A stretch of DNA of 64,000 bases from Lachnospiraceae bacterium (lineage in GTDB: Bacteria; Bacillota; Clostridia; Lachnospirales; Lachnospiraceae). Position numbers and translations under genes: made by a program. Below are positions 52,203-60,985 of this stretch, piece after piece. A model generated the notes under the pieces. It had not been told where the DNA came from, did no database searches, and saw only the letters and a program-made list of their open reading frames with translations. Each line of letters opens with the position of its first letter. Within the stretch, counting starts at the first letter, position 1. The stretch lies in NCBI GenBank assembly GCA_024693135.1, contig JAILLN010000010.1:1-64000 (forward strand), in the 5' to 3' direction.

Positions 52203-52817
52203 TCAGTGATTCCTTTCCCTCAAGTGCTTTCCATCATATTTCATCTGCAGGAGCAGGTAATTCCTTATCTCCCCCAGCTTATCCTCCACGCTTCCCTCAT
52301 TCAGGGCCAGATCCAGGGATGCGGCCATGGCCGAGGCCATCCCGTCGTCTACGGATGCCTTGATCTCATCCAGGATCAGGAGCTTTTCCTCAAAGTCGTC
52401 CTCATCCAGGAAGCGGATCAGATCCCTCGATACCCCCTCCGGGATCTCTTCCGGCGCAGGCTCCGCCTTCGCTGATTCGCCTCCGGGCACCGGTCCCCCT
52501 TCCCGAAGGCCGCTTCCGGGCACCGACCCTCCTTCACGAAGACCGCTTCCGGGCGCCGACCCTCCTTCATGAAGGATCCTTCCCGTCTCATCCGTCCGTT
52601 CGAAACGGTATTCCCCCGGCGCATCCGGATACTTTTCCCGGTCGATGGTGCTCATGAACATGGTCATGGGCCTGGCATATACTGCCCCGGGCTTTCCCGT
52701 ATTGCGGTAGATCACCAGCTCCTCCATGGTCTCGGTATGCCTCGCGATGGCCACCACCTCGTAGAGCGTCCCCTTGAAATGCCTGTACATCTCCCCAGGC
52801 CTTGGCAATTCTCTCAT
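52203..52817 (-). CDS. DUF1653 domain protein with an 11-residue repeat linker
   Basis: The first ~70 residues ([32 protein letters not shown]) match DUF1653, a small beta-rich domain of unknown function often found alone. Here it is followed by three 11-residue repeats ([11 protein letters not shown]-like), then an acidic helical C-terminal region (~125-204, [19 protein letters not shown]). The C-terminal region is not part of the family as I know it and may mediate a protein contact. It lies 13 bp before glyA and 22 bp after holA. Confidence 0.75.
   Translation of the reverse strand: MRELPRPGEMYRHFKGTLYEVVAIARHTETMEELVIYRNTGKPGAVYARPMTMFMSTIDREKYPDAPGEYRFERTDETGRILHEGGSAPGSGLREGGSVPGSGLREGGPVPGGESAKAEPAPEEIPEGVSRDLIRFLDEDDFEEKLLILDEIKASVDDGMASAMAASLDLALNEGSVEDKLGEIRNYLLLQMKYDGKHLRERNH
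52479..52577. repeat. Three 33-bp in-frame repeats in the DUF1653 gene
   Basis: Units headed by CTTCCGGGCACCGACC or a variant repeat every 33 bp, keeping the frame and giving 11-residue protein repeats. The period in phase with codons suggests selection for the reading frame. Confidence 0.75.
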
Positions 52818-52839
52818 ATTCTGTCCCTTTCCAGCCTGC

Positions 52840-53826
52840 TTATCCTTCTTTTTCAGAATACTTGCTGATGATCATCTCCAAAGCCAGGGATGCGTCCAGC
52901 CTTCCCTGTTTGGAGTCCTGCTCCAGCCTCACGCAATCCTCCAGAGCCCCCGCGATCTGCTTCTTGGTAAACCTTGCGGCCTGGGACTGAAACAGCCGGA
53001 ACTTGCTCTTAAAGATCCCCGACGCCTTCAGGATCTCCCCGTAGGAAGCATTCGCCGCCATCATCTCCTTCATGGCATAGAGCTGCCGGAAATGCTTTTC
53101 CATGAGGGACATGACGCCGAAGGGATTCTCCCCCAGCATGATCATGTCATAGTAGATGGATACGGCATCGCTCCTCTTATTGGCGGCCATGGCGTCGATC
53201 ATGTCATAAACCCTGTGCTGCGGGGTCTTGAGGCACATCTGGTCCACATCCTGCTCCAGCACCGTTCCCCTCGTGCCTGCATGGGAGATGACCTTGTCCA
53301 TTTCCAGGGAGAGCTTATTCAGGTCATTGCCCACCCTTGCCACAAGCATCTCTACCGCATTATCCTCGATCTTCTTCCCCTGTCTCTGGCAATAAGCTGC
53401 GATCCACCTTCTCAGCCGGTCCTCCTTCATGGGGGCTTCCTCGATGGCGCAGGACATCTTCACCGCCGCCTTGAAGGTCTGTACCCTCTTGTCCACCTTG
53501 GCCTCGTCAAAGATCAGCACCGTGCTGTCCGAGGGAGACGAAAGATACTCCAGGAGCTCCGGACAGGCGCCGTTAAACCACTCCGAGTCCTTCACGAAGA
53601 TCACGCGCCTCTCGGCCATGAAGGGACAGGTCCTGGCCAGGGAGATGACCTCTCCCGCCGATGTCCCCGACCCGGAAAAGGAAGAAAAGTTCAGATTATC
53701 CCCGGGCTTTACCAGGGCAGATAAGAGCTGCTTCCGGTCATCCTCCCTCAGGTAGGCTTCTTCTCCATAAAGAAGATAGACCGGAAGATATTCATTATTC
53801 TTAATATCGTCCTTCACCCTGCTCAT
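52840..53826 (-). CDS. holA: DNA polymerase III delta subunit
   Basis: The ATG at 53826 (MSRVKDDIKNNEYLPVYLLYGEEAYL) matches the HolA start, and CAGGAG lies upstream. The longer track ORF reads backward through dacA. The 328 residues include the LLYGEE segment and the C-terminal three-helix region (FRLFQSQAARFTKKQIAGALEDCVRLEQDSKQG). HolA opens the sliding clamp as part of the clamp loader. Confidence 0.9.
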   Translation of the reverse strand: MSRVKDDIKNNEYLPVYLLYGEEAYLREDDRKQLLSALVKPGDNLNFSSFSGSGTSAGEVISLARTCPFMAERRVIFVKDSEWFNGACPELLEYLSSPSDSTVLIFDEAKVDKRVQTFKAAVKMSCAIEEAPMKEDRLRRWIAAYCQRQGKKIEDNAVEMLVARVGNDLNKLSLEMDKVISHAGTRGTVLEQDVDQMCLKTPQHRVYDMIDAMAANKRSDAVSIYYDMIMLGENPFGVMSLMEKHFRQLYAMKEMMAANASYGEILKASGIFKSKFRLFQSQAARFTKKQIAGALEDCVRLEQDSKQGRLDASLALEMIISKYSEKEG

Positions 53827-53849
53827 ACGGCCATGCTCCTGTATCCGGC

Positions 53850-55187
53850 TTAAGCCCCATCCTCCTGGGCGGCGGCGGCATTTTCGGAAGGATTCTCCCC
53901 GCCGGTGCTTTCTGCATCGAAATACTTGCTGTAGAGCGCCACATGGTCGCGGATCGCCTGCCATGCCCCATGGGCGGATCCGGTGACGCAGATATAAGCC
54001 CTTCCGCCTTCATCCTCCCCATAGCTTACCGCGCAGTTAAGCGACTGGTTTACAAAGCCGGTCTTCGCCCCCAGCACGATGCCTGTGGGCTGGTGGTCCT
54101 CGATCCGCCTGAGGAAGAGGTTGGATACGGTGATGCCGTCCGGATGGAAGGAGGTATGGGTCGTGGTATAGATATGCCTGCTCAGAACCTCCCGGCAGAT
54201 GGGATTGTCCATGGCCGCATTCATGATCACCGCCATGTCCGCCGCAGTGCTGTAGTGGTTATCGTCGTAAAGCCCCACGCAGTTTACGAAATGGGTGCTG
54301 CCTCCGATCCCCAGCTCCTCTGCCTTTTGATTCATCAGCTCCGCAAAAGCCTCCTGGGAGCCTGCCGTATATTCCGCAAGGGCTATGGCGGCATCCGCCC
54401 CGGAAGGAAGGATCGTCCCATAAAAGAGGTCTGCGATGGTGACCCTTTCCCCTACGGAGAAGCCCACATTGCTGCAGCCGTTCACATAGCTGTAGGATTC
54501 GATGTCCCGGGTCATCTCAAAGATCTCCCCCAGGGCGTCCATGCTCCTCAGATGCTCCGCCGCCACGAGCACGGTCATGACCTTCGTCATGGAGGCCGGA
54601 TACATCCTGGCGTCGGACTGCCTGGCGCAGAGCACCCGGTTATCCTCCAGGGATACCAGGATGACGTAGGCGCTGTCCACCTCTTCCCCCACTGCCTGGG
54701 TCTTTTCATCCGGCGTGGTATTGAGCAGGGCCACCCCCGTAAGGGCACCCGCCTCCAGCAGGGCCGTGTCGTCGGAGCCCTGCTTCGGCATCTCCACCAG
54801 CGTCATGGCGGAGCCTTCCGGCAGCTTAGCCTCCTCCAGCCCGTCCATGAGCTCACGGTCGGATTCTGCTTCGTTGGAATATATGGATCCCGCAAGGAGC
54901 GGGTCTGCCTCTGAGAGCACGATCTCCCGGATCTCCTGGCTCTCCTCCTCGGCCGCCTTTTCCCCGGCCTTCCTGCCGTCCTTCTTTCCATCCATGAGAA
55001 ATACGGCCAGAAGAGCAAAAAGGGTGCAAAGAAGGAGCATGCCTGCTATGGATGCAAAGAGGATCCTTGTCCTCTTTTTCTGCCTCAGCTCATGCTCCCG
55101 CCGGTGCTCGGCCCGGATCCTCCGGCGCTCCTCGAAATTTTTATCTTCCCAATAAGGGTCGTAATACTGCATATCCCTAAATCCCAT
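53850..55187 (-). CDS. D-alanyl-D-alanine carboxypeptidase (S11, DacA/PBP5-like), membrane anchored at the N-terminus
   Basis: The track start is a TTG at 55190. I prefer the ATG at 55187. Around 45 basic residues precede one membrane helix (ILFASIAGMLLLCTLFALLAVFLM), then a charged linker and the S11 domain. It has the active-site motifs SMTK (~200), SGA in the SxN position (LPSGADAAIAL, ~265) and KTG (GAKTGFVNQS, ~380). The second motif is SGA where SxN is usual in the wider class. It trims stem pentapeptides of peptidoglycan. The N-terminal anchor replaces the usual cleaved signal and C-terminal helix. Confidence 0.86.
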   Translation of the reverse strand: MGFRDMQYYDPYWEDKNFEERRRIRAEHRREHELRQKKRTRILFASIAGMLLLCTLFALLAVFLMDGKKDGRKAGEKAAEEESQEIREIVLSEADPLLAGSIYSNEAESDRELMDGLEEAKLPEGSAMTLVEMPKQGSDDTALLEAGALTGVALLNTTPDEKTQAVGEEVDSAYVILVSLEDNRVLCARQSDARMYPASMTKVMTVLVAAEHLRSMDALGEIFEMTRDIESYSYVNGCSNVGFSVGERVTIADLFYGTILPSGADAAIALAEYTAGSQEAFAELMNQKAEELGIGGSTHFVNCVGLYDDNHYSTAADMAVIMNAAMDNPICREVLSRHIYTTTHTSFHPDGITVSNLFLRRIEDHQPTGIVLGAKTGFVNQSLNCAVSYGEDEGGRAYICVTGSAHGAWQAIRDHVALYSKYFDAESTGGENPSENAAAAQEDGA

Positions 55188-55246
55188 CAAAACCCATTAT
55201 CTTGCCCGTCAGCCGTGAAAGCCCGATAAAGCACACAGCCTTTTTC

Positions 55247-55275
55247 ATGATACACAAATTACGGCCAATTTACAA
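55247..55275 (-). promoter_or_regulatory. Sigma-A promoter of the carboxypeptidase-holA-glyA operon
   Basis: TTGTAA (55270-55275) and TATCAT (55247-55252) are 17 bp apart on the minus strand, 60 bp before the start, with an A/T-rich UP-like tract (ACATAAAAAAATAATT) just upstream. Confidence 0.55.
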
Positions 55276-55292
55276 TTATTTTTTTATGTAAA

Positions 55293-55418
55293 TCTATCTT
55301 GGTGAGTCCATCTCAGTAAATCTGCCCTGGTGAATCCATCCCGTTAAATCTGTCCCGATAATTCTCTCCCCGTAATTCTCTCCCCGTAATTCTCTCCCCG
55401 CTATTCTCTCCCGGGCCG
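55293..55418. repeat. Nine imperfect 14-bp tandem units
   Basis: From 55293 the sequence falls into consecutive 14-bp units, each beginning TCT or TCC (TCTGCCCTGGTGAA, TCCATCCCGTTAAA, TCTCTCCCCGTAAT and so on). The middle copies are exact, the outer ones diverged. Confidence 0.75.
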
Positions 55419-55482
55419 GTCTGTCCTGCGGGATGCTCTGCCTCATCCCCAAAAGTCCGCTCCCCGGATGACCCTGCAGCCT

Positions 55483-57081
55483 TCAGATCCCCAGCGCCCT
55501 CCTCAGGCCGGAAAGCCCCTCGTCCTCATAGATCTTCTTATAATAGGACACCTCGCCCCTTATCAGCCCGTCGATCTCCCTCATGCCCAAAAGCTCCACC
55601 GGTGCCTTATCGTCGGTAAAGATCCGGTCTCCGCCTTCATAGGGATTCAGCCCCTCCTCCACCACGGCCATGAGCTTTGCAAACTCCGGATCCCCATACT
55701 CTCCGGAAGCCATGTTTTGGGCCAGCCTTTCGATGCACTCCCCTTCCTTTGCCGCAAAGAGCTCCCGGTTGGTGCAGTAGGGCACGTCGATGGTAGCCAC
55801 GGAGGGAAAGACCGATGCGATGGTATCGCACAGATATTCGTTGATATTCCCCTCCTCATCCGAGCGCATGTTCATATTCACCACCATGACCCCGTTATCC
55901 TTCAGATGGTCACGCACCTCCCGGAAAAACTCCAGGGAGGACATCTGGAAGGGGATGGAGATATCCTGGTAGGCATCCACCATGATCACGTCATACTTCC
56001 TGTCGTCCGCCATGAGAAACGCCCTGCCGTCATAGGTATATACCGGCACCTCCTCCGGCGCGTCGAAGTAAAGCCCAGCCAGGTCCGTGATCCTGCCGTC
56101 GATCTCCACCCCCTCCACCTTCAGATCCTTGAAATACCGGAGGCACTGCCTGCCGTAGGTGCCTGTGCCCATGCCCAGGACCAGCATATCCTCCGGGCTT
56201 CCCGACATCACCGGGGCCGCCATGGCATAGTCGTAATACATCCCCGTGAGCCGGTCATCCTTCATGGTAATGGACTGCACCCCGAAGAGCACATTGGTGG
56301 AAAGGATCACGCTCCTTTCATCCTCCCTCACCTGGAGGTAATTGTAGATGGACTCTCCCTCATAGGTCAGGCCCTGCTCCCAGAAGGCGAAGCTGTCGCT
56401 GTTGCCGAATATGGAGCAGAGAATGAAGATCACGAGGGTCACCGCCAGGGCCGCCCGCTTCCTCCCCCTGCTGATAAAATATACGCCGGCAATGAGGATC
56501 AGCACCCCGGAGAAGATCAGGAAGGTCACCGCCGTGCCCACCGCCGGGATCGTCACGAAGGTAGGCAGGAAGGTGCCCAGGATGCTTCCGATGGTATTGA
56601 AGGCACCCAGCATGCCCACGGTCTTGCCGGAATCATCCAGGCTTCCCACCGTAAATTTCACCAGGGAGGGGGTCACCGTGCCCAGAAGAAACAAAGGAAA
56701 CACGAAGATCACCATGCAGGCGATAAAGGCCGCTGCCACCAGGAAGTTGGTATTGATGGTAAGCACCAGCACCCCCGCGATGGCCATGATGATATACTTC
56801 CCCAGCACCGGGATGGCCGCGATCCAGGCTCCCGCAATGAGAAGCCGGACATACAACCTGTCCGGATCCGGATTCCGGTCTGCGCTCCGCCCCCCGTAGA
56901 TATTCCCCAGGGCCATGGCGATCATGATGGTGCCGATGATGATGGTCCAGACGATCTGCGAGGAAGAAAAATAAGGAGCCAGAAGACGGCTCGCACCCAG
57001 CTCCACGGCCATCACCGCCATCCCCGCGAAAAATTCCGTCACATACAGATACGCCTTGTTCTTTAAGATGTCATGCTTCAT
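55483..57081 (-). CDS. Membrane-fused spermidine synthase-like protein
   Basis: I take the ATG at 57081 (MKHDILKNKAYLYVTEFFAGM), two bases after the upstream stop and preceded by TGGAG. The 532 residues have about seven membrane helices in the first ~240 (MAVELGASRLLAPYFSSSQIVWTIIIG), then an aminopropyltransferase-like Rossmann domain with LVLGMGTGTYGRQCLRYF (~350), VEGVEIDGRI and YDVIMVDAYQD. The family is common in bacteria and its substrate is often unknown, so polyamine synthesis is not assured. Its location at the end of the gpmA-EAL-EAL run is unexplained. Confidence 0.82.
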   Translation of the reverse strand: MKHDILKNKAYLYVTEFFAGMAVMAVELGASRLLAPYFSSSQIVWTIIIGTIMIAMALGNIYGGRSADRNPDPDRLYVRLLIAGAWIAAIPVLGKYIIMAIAGVLVLTINTNFLVAAAFIACMVIFVFPLFLLGTVTPSLVKFTVGSLDDSGKTVGMLGAFNTIGSILGTFLPTFVTIPAVGTAVTFLIFSGVLILIAGVYFISRGRKRAALAVTLVIFILCSIFGNSDSFAFWEQGLTYEGESIYNYLQVREDERSVILSTNVLFGVQSITMKDDRLTGMYYDYAMAAPVMSGSPEDMLVLGMGTGTYGRQCLRYFKDLKVEGVEIDGRITDLAGLYFDAPEEVPVYTYDGRAFLMADDRKYDVIMVDAYQDISIPFQMSSLEFFREVRDHLKDNGVMVVNMNMRSDEEGNINEYLCDTIASVFPSVATIDVPYCTNRELFAAKEGECIERLAQNMASGEYGDPEFAKLMAVVEEGLNPYEGGDRIFTDDKAPVELLGMREIDGLIRGEVSYYKKIYEDEGLSGLRRALGI

Positions 57082-57082
57082 G

Positions 57083-59050
57083 TCAGTCTCCATAAACCTC
57101 CGCATACCGGTACTTCTCCGGATGCTCTGCCTGATCCTTCATCCAGCGAAGGAAATGCTTCTCATCCATGGGCTTGGAAAAATAAAAGCCCTGGATATAG
57201 TCGCATCCCAGCTCCAGGATCCTCTCTGCCTGATCCCTGGTCTCGACCCCCTCCGTCACGATCCGGCAGCCGATCTTGCGGATCATGTCCACATAGCACT
57301 GGAGCAGGGTTTCCGCATCCTGCCTCTTCGGATCCGGAAGCCTTACGTCGAAGGCCGGCTGCAGGATGGACTTGTCGATCTTTATGATGGACAGGGGCAG
57401 ATCCACGATCCGGCTCATGGAGGAATACCCCGTGCCGAAATCATCCAGGGAAAAACTCAAGCCCCGCTTATTCAGCTCCCTCACATTTTCATCCACTACC
57501 TGGGTCAGGGCATCCGATGCCGTTTCCGTGATCTCCAGATTCAGCCTTTCCGGGCTGACCCCGTATTCCTTCAAGGTACTGTCCACGAAATCCGCCAGGT
57601 CCTCCTGGATGCAGTCCGCCGGGGAAAGGTTCAGCTCGATATAGTGGAGTCCCAGGCTGTCGAGGTCATTGCCCGAGATAAGCCGGCATACCTCCTTCAT
57701 CACGAACCGGTCGATCTCCACCACAGAGCCGTTTGCTTCTGCCACGGGAATAAAGACCGCGGGAGAGATGAATCCGTGATCGTCGTCATGCATACGGAGC
57801 AGAGCCTCTGCCGCCACGAAGCTCCTCTCCGCCATAGAGTAGATGGGCTGGTAATATACCTCCAGCTTCCCGTCCCGTATGGCATTTCGTACCTTCTCGT
57901 CGATCTCCCTTAAATATACCTGGTGCCTCAGGTCCAGGTCTGCCAGGTCTACGATGTCCATGCCCTTCTGCCTTCCGGTCTCCACGGCCATGCGGATCAG
58001 GCTTCGTACCTCGTCCGCATTGCGGGCATCCCTCGGGATCTCAAAATGGCAGCAGGAAGAAGCCAGCTCGATCTCATAGAAATCCTTCAGGAAGGGCATG
58101 CGGAACCGCACCACGATCTCCTGCATGATCTCCTCCGCCCGGGCATAGTCGTCCCTGTCCGGGATGATGGCAAAGACGCCCTGCCCCAGCCGGAAGATCA
58201 AGGCCTCCTTCTGGTAGCGGCGCATGGTGCCGAGGATCTCCTTCTTCAGCTCCCCGATCCCCTCCTGCCCGACAAAATCCTTGATCATGCCAAGGCCCCG
58301 GACCGCCACCACCACGATCTGGCAGGCATCTCCGGAATACAGCTTGCGCTCCACATGGGACATCATGGCGGTCTGGTTCATGAGCCCGCTCTCTCTGTCG
58401 TAATGCTCCTCCGGATTCTGCAGCCCCATGTACAGGGAGATCGAGAGCAGGGACAGCTGAAAATGCTGCAGCCGCATGGCGGGAAGGAAATGCTCGATGA
58501 TGCCTCCCAAGATCACCGTGATCATGAAGGGGAACATTAAAAGGAGCTTCTCCCTTGCGATCTGCATCCTCAGGCGGTAGATCAATGCCATCCCGCACAG
58601 CAGGTAGCATACCTCAATGATAAAGATCACCGCATAGACCTCGCCCCGGTGGTAGCAGCCATATTCGTCCACATAAAAGATGGCTCCGGTAAAGAGGTTC
58701 ACCACCAGGAGAAGCACAGCTCCGGCCGCAGGCGCAAGAAGGCTCTGCAGGATCCTGGCCCGCCTCACGCGGTAATTGATGAAGGCCGAGACATATACGG
58801 CAAAGATCAGCGTGGAAGCAATATCCAGGACATAGACCGCCGTATAGGCGCCGAGCACCAGCTCCCTCCCCTGGCCGTCCATGGATGCCGCCACGATATT
58901 CATGAAGGTGGCTCCCGTCATGCACAGGAGCATCACAAAAAATACATTATTCTGAAAGATCCTCACGGAACGCCGAGAGATATAGACCAGGATCATGGCC
59001 GCAAAGATCATGAAGGCGCAGGTATCAAACCAGGTATTAAAATACTGCAT
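57083..59050 (-). CDS. Seven-helix membrane EAL phosphodiesterase with degenerate GGDEF (intact EAL)
   Basis: The 655 residues have six or seven membrane helices in the first ~210, a GGDEF-like domain (~215-350) with signature RLGQGVFAII where RxGGDEF is expected, and an EAL domain (~385-640). EAL residues are complete: EALLRM (~415), the Asn in ELNLSP, EITE, DDFGTGYSS (~536), IIKIDK, TEGVET and QGFYFSKP. I predict an active membrane c-di-GMP phosphodiesterase. GGGAGG precedes the ATG. It overlaps the degenerate paralogue by 14 bp and ends two bases before the spermidine-synthase-like start. Confidence 0.85.
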   Translation of the reverse strand: MQYFNTWFDTCAFMIFAAMILVYISRRSVRIFQNNVFFVMLLCMTGATFMNIVAASMDGQGRELVLGAYTAVYVLDIASTLIFAVYVSAFINYRVRRARILQSLLAPAAGAVLLLVVNLFTGAIFYVDEYGCYHRGEVYAVIFIIEVCYLLCGMALIYRLRMQIAREKLLLMFPFMITVILGGIIEHFLPAMRLQHFQLSLLSISLYMGLQNPEEHYDRESGLMNQTAMMSHVERKLYSGDACQIVVVAVRGLGMIKDFVGQEGIGELKKEILGTMRRYQKEALIFRLGQGVFAIIPDRDDYARAEEIMQEIVVRFRMPFLKDFYEIELASSCCHFEIPRDARNADEVRSLIRMAVETGRQKGMDIVDLADLDLRHQVYLREIDEKVRNAIRDGKLEVYYQPIYSMAERSFVAAEALLRMHDDDHGFISPAVFIPVAEANGSVVEIDRFVMKEVCRLISGNDLDSLGLHYIELNLSPADCIQEDLADFVDSTLKEYGVSPERLNLEITETASDALTQVVDENVRELNKRGLSFSLDDFGTGYSSMSRIVDLPLSIIKIDKSILQPAFDVRLPDPKRQDAETLLQCYVDMIRKIGCRIVTEGVETRDQAERILELGCDYIQGFYFSKPMDEKHFLRWMKDQAEHPEKYRYAEVYGD

Positions 59051-60977
59051 GGCCGCCTCCCTTCAGGTATTCCAGGAAGGTTCCCGCGCTCATGGCACGG
59101 CAGAGCACATCCCCCCGCAAAAGGTCGCAGCCCAAGGACAGGGCGTATTCCTTAAGCTCCTCATTCTCAAGCTCATCCGCCCGGATCCTGAGCCGGAACC
59201 TCCGGAGCATGTCCACCGTGCAGTGCAATATGACCGACGCCTGCCGTTTCGAAAGCGCAGCTCCGGTCAGGGCAGGATCCAGCGATACCTCGGAAAGCGG
59301 CATCCTGAGCACCGTCCCCGCATCCGTATAGCCGTTCCCGTAATTCACAAGGGTGAAGCCAAACCCCGCCTCCTTCAGCAGCAGGATATTGGTCTCCACG
59401 GTCCCGTCATAGGCCATGAGCACCCTCTGGTTTAATTCAAAGGCGATCATGTCGAAGGGAACGCCGTGGCTCTGGGCCGTCTCCACGATCCAGTCCGGAC
59501 CCTCCCTGGCCATCAGCACCGTCACCGGGATCTCCGTGAGGAAGCAGGAATACCCCCTCTCCTCCGCCCCGCTTTCCGCGATGCAGCCGCAGAGCCGGTC
59601 AAAGACATAGCGGTAGATCTCCGTCGCCGTGCCGTTCTTTTCCGCCACCGGCATGGCCTCCTCCCCATACACCACGTCCTGCCCGCCCATGCGGAGCTCA
59701 ACATAGACCTTCACCTGGGTAAAAGCAGACTCCGCCACGCTGTATACCGGCTGGAAGAGAAGCGAGATCCGCTTTTCCATCACCGCCGTCCGGAGCATGA
59801 GCCCGATCTCCCGCCTCCGCTCATTGGAGTTCACGTCCTCCTCGCTGATCTCAAAGAAATGCCTGGACTTGTGGTAGGCCGGGTTGGAAGCAAGGCGGAT
59901 CAGCCTGTTGAGCCGGTCTATGTCCCCCGCATCCTCCGGACAAGAGATCCGGGTACAGCATTCAAACATGTTGATATTGTAATTCTCTGCCTCGAAGGTC
60001 TGGCTGAACCTCTCCCGGATCAGGTCAATGACCTCGGAAGACTCCCCCTGCCTGCCTTCCCTGAACCATAACGCAAAACAGTTGCGTTCCAGCCGGTAGG
60101 GCAGGGCGATCCCGGAGAAGATCTCCAGGTACCTGGCCGCCTCCGCGATGAGCAGGTCCACGTTGCGGGCACCGTAATGCTTGTCCAGCTCCTCCACATT
60201 GTCGATGGTCACGAGCAGCAGGGTAAAGCCCATCCCCCTCCGGAAGGCCACCCCGGACCGGATCTGAAAGGCATAGGCATTCTGCAGGTCTGTCTGCGGA
60301 TCCACATAGTCCGCCGGCCGCTCGATGGCGATATAGAGCATGAGGAGCACCAGGGAATTAAAGAAATTTTCCACCCGGAAAACCGGCGATAAATACTGGA
60401 CCGCAGCCCCCGCCACGGAAAGCCAGGTAAAGGAGTAGAGCGCCAGCCGGAAGTCCCTTCGGATGTCCTCCTGGTAGCGCAGGAGAAGCCGGATGCTATA
60501 GCCCAGATAATACACAGCTCCCAGGTAAAACAGCACGAGCAGCGGCCCGCGGACATAATTCTTCTCCGCGTCATAATAAAAAATCGCCTTGGTAAAGGGC
60601 GTGGAAAGGAGAGCCAGATAGCAGATGCCCACAGGAAGGAACAGCTTCAAAAACCCCTGCCTCTTCATGGAATTGACCCCCAGGATGGCATAGATATAAA
60701 TCACAAACAAGACCGGGGTCAGGATGTGGGCTCCCATGTAGAGGAAGCTGAAAAAATTCAAAGAAAAGCCGAGGGTGAAGAAGCTCTCCACCCCGGCCTT
60801 TACCTGATTCTGCGCGATCGCTGAGATCAACCCGGCAAGAGCCGTCACAAACACGCAGATGCACTGGCCTGAAAATATGATATTCTGATGCTGCCATACG
60901 CCGCGGCGGATGATCATGGCATAAGCCAGGGATACCAGCACGCAGATGGCGCAGACGTCAAACCAGATGATGTTCAT
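59037..60977 (-). CDS. Seven-helix membrane GGDEF/EAL-like protein, both domains degenerate
   Basis: The 646 residues have the same layout as the next gene: membrane helices (~1-210), a GGDEF-like domain with YRLERNCFALWF in the signature position, and an EAL-like domain. The EAL motif reads VELRM and the DDFG motif reads NYGNGY, and the late AEGVE and QGF motifs are also lost (RADELEN, LRGDVL). It cannot be a normal phosphodiesterase and may sense c-di-GMP or regulate its active paralogue. No ribosome site is visible. The start lies eight bases after gpmA, so it depends on coupling. Confidence 0.8.
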   Translation of the reverse strand: MNIIWFDVCAICVLVSLAYAMIIRRGVWQHQNIIFSGQCICVFVTALAGLISAIAQNQVKAGVESFFTLGFSLNFFSFLYMGAHILTPVLFVIYIYAILGVNSMKRQGFLKLFLPVGICYLALLSTPFTKAIFYYDAEKNYVRGPLLVLFYLGAVYYLGYSIRLLLRYQEDIRRDFRLALYSFTWLSVAGAAVQYLSPVFRVENFFNSLVLLMLYIAIERPADYVDPQTDLQNAYAFQIRSGVAFRRGMGFTLLLVTIDNVEELDKHYGARNVDLLIAEAARYLEIFSGIALPYRLERNCFALWFREGRQGESSEVIDLIRERFSQTFEAENYNINMFECCTRISCPEDAGDIDRLNRLIRLASNPAYHKSRHFFEISEEDVNSNERRREIGLMLRTAVMEKRISLLFQPVYSVAESAFTQVKVYVELRMGGQDVVYGEEAMPVAEKNGTATEIYRYVFDRLCGCIAESGAEERGYSCFLTEIPVTVLMAREGPDWIVETAQSHGVPFDMIAFELNQRVLMAYDGTVETNILLLKEAGFGFTLVNYGNGYTDAGTVLRMPLSEVSLDPALTGAALSKRQASVILHCTVDMLRRFRLRIRADELENEELKEYALSLGCDLLRGDVLCRAMSAGTFLEYLKGGGHAVF

Positions 60978-60985
60978 GCATTAGA

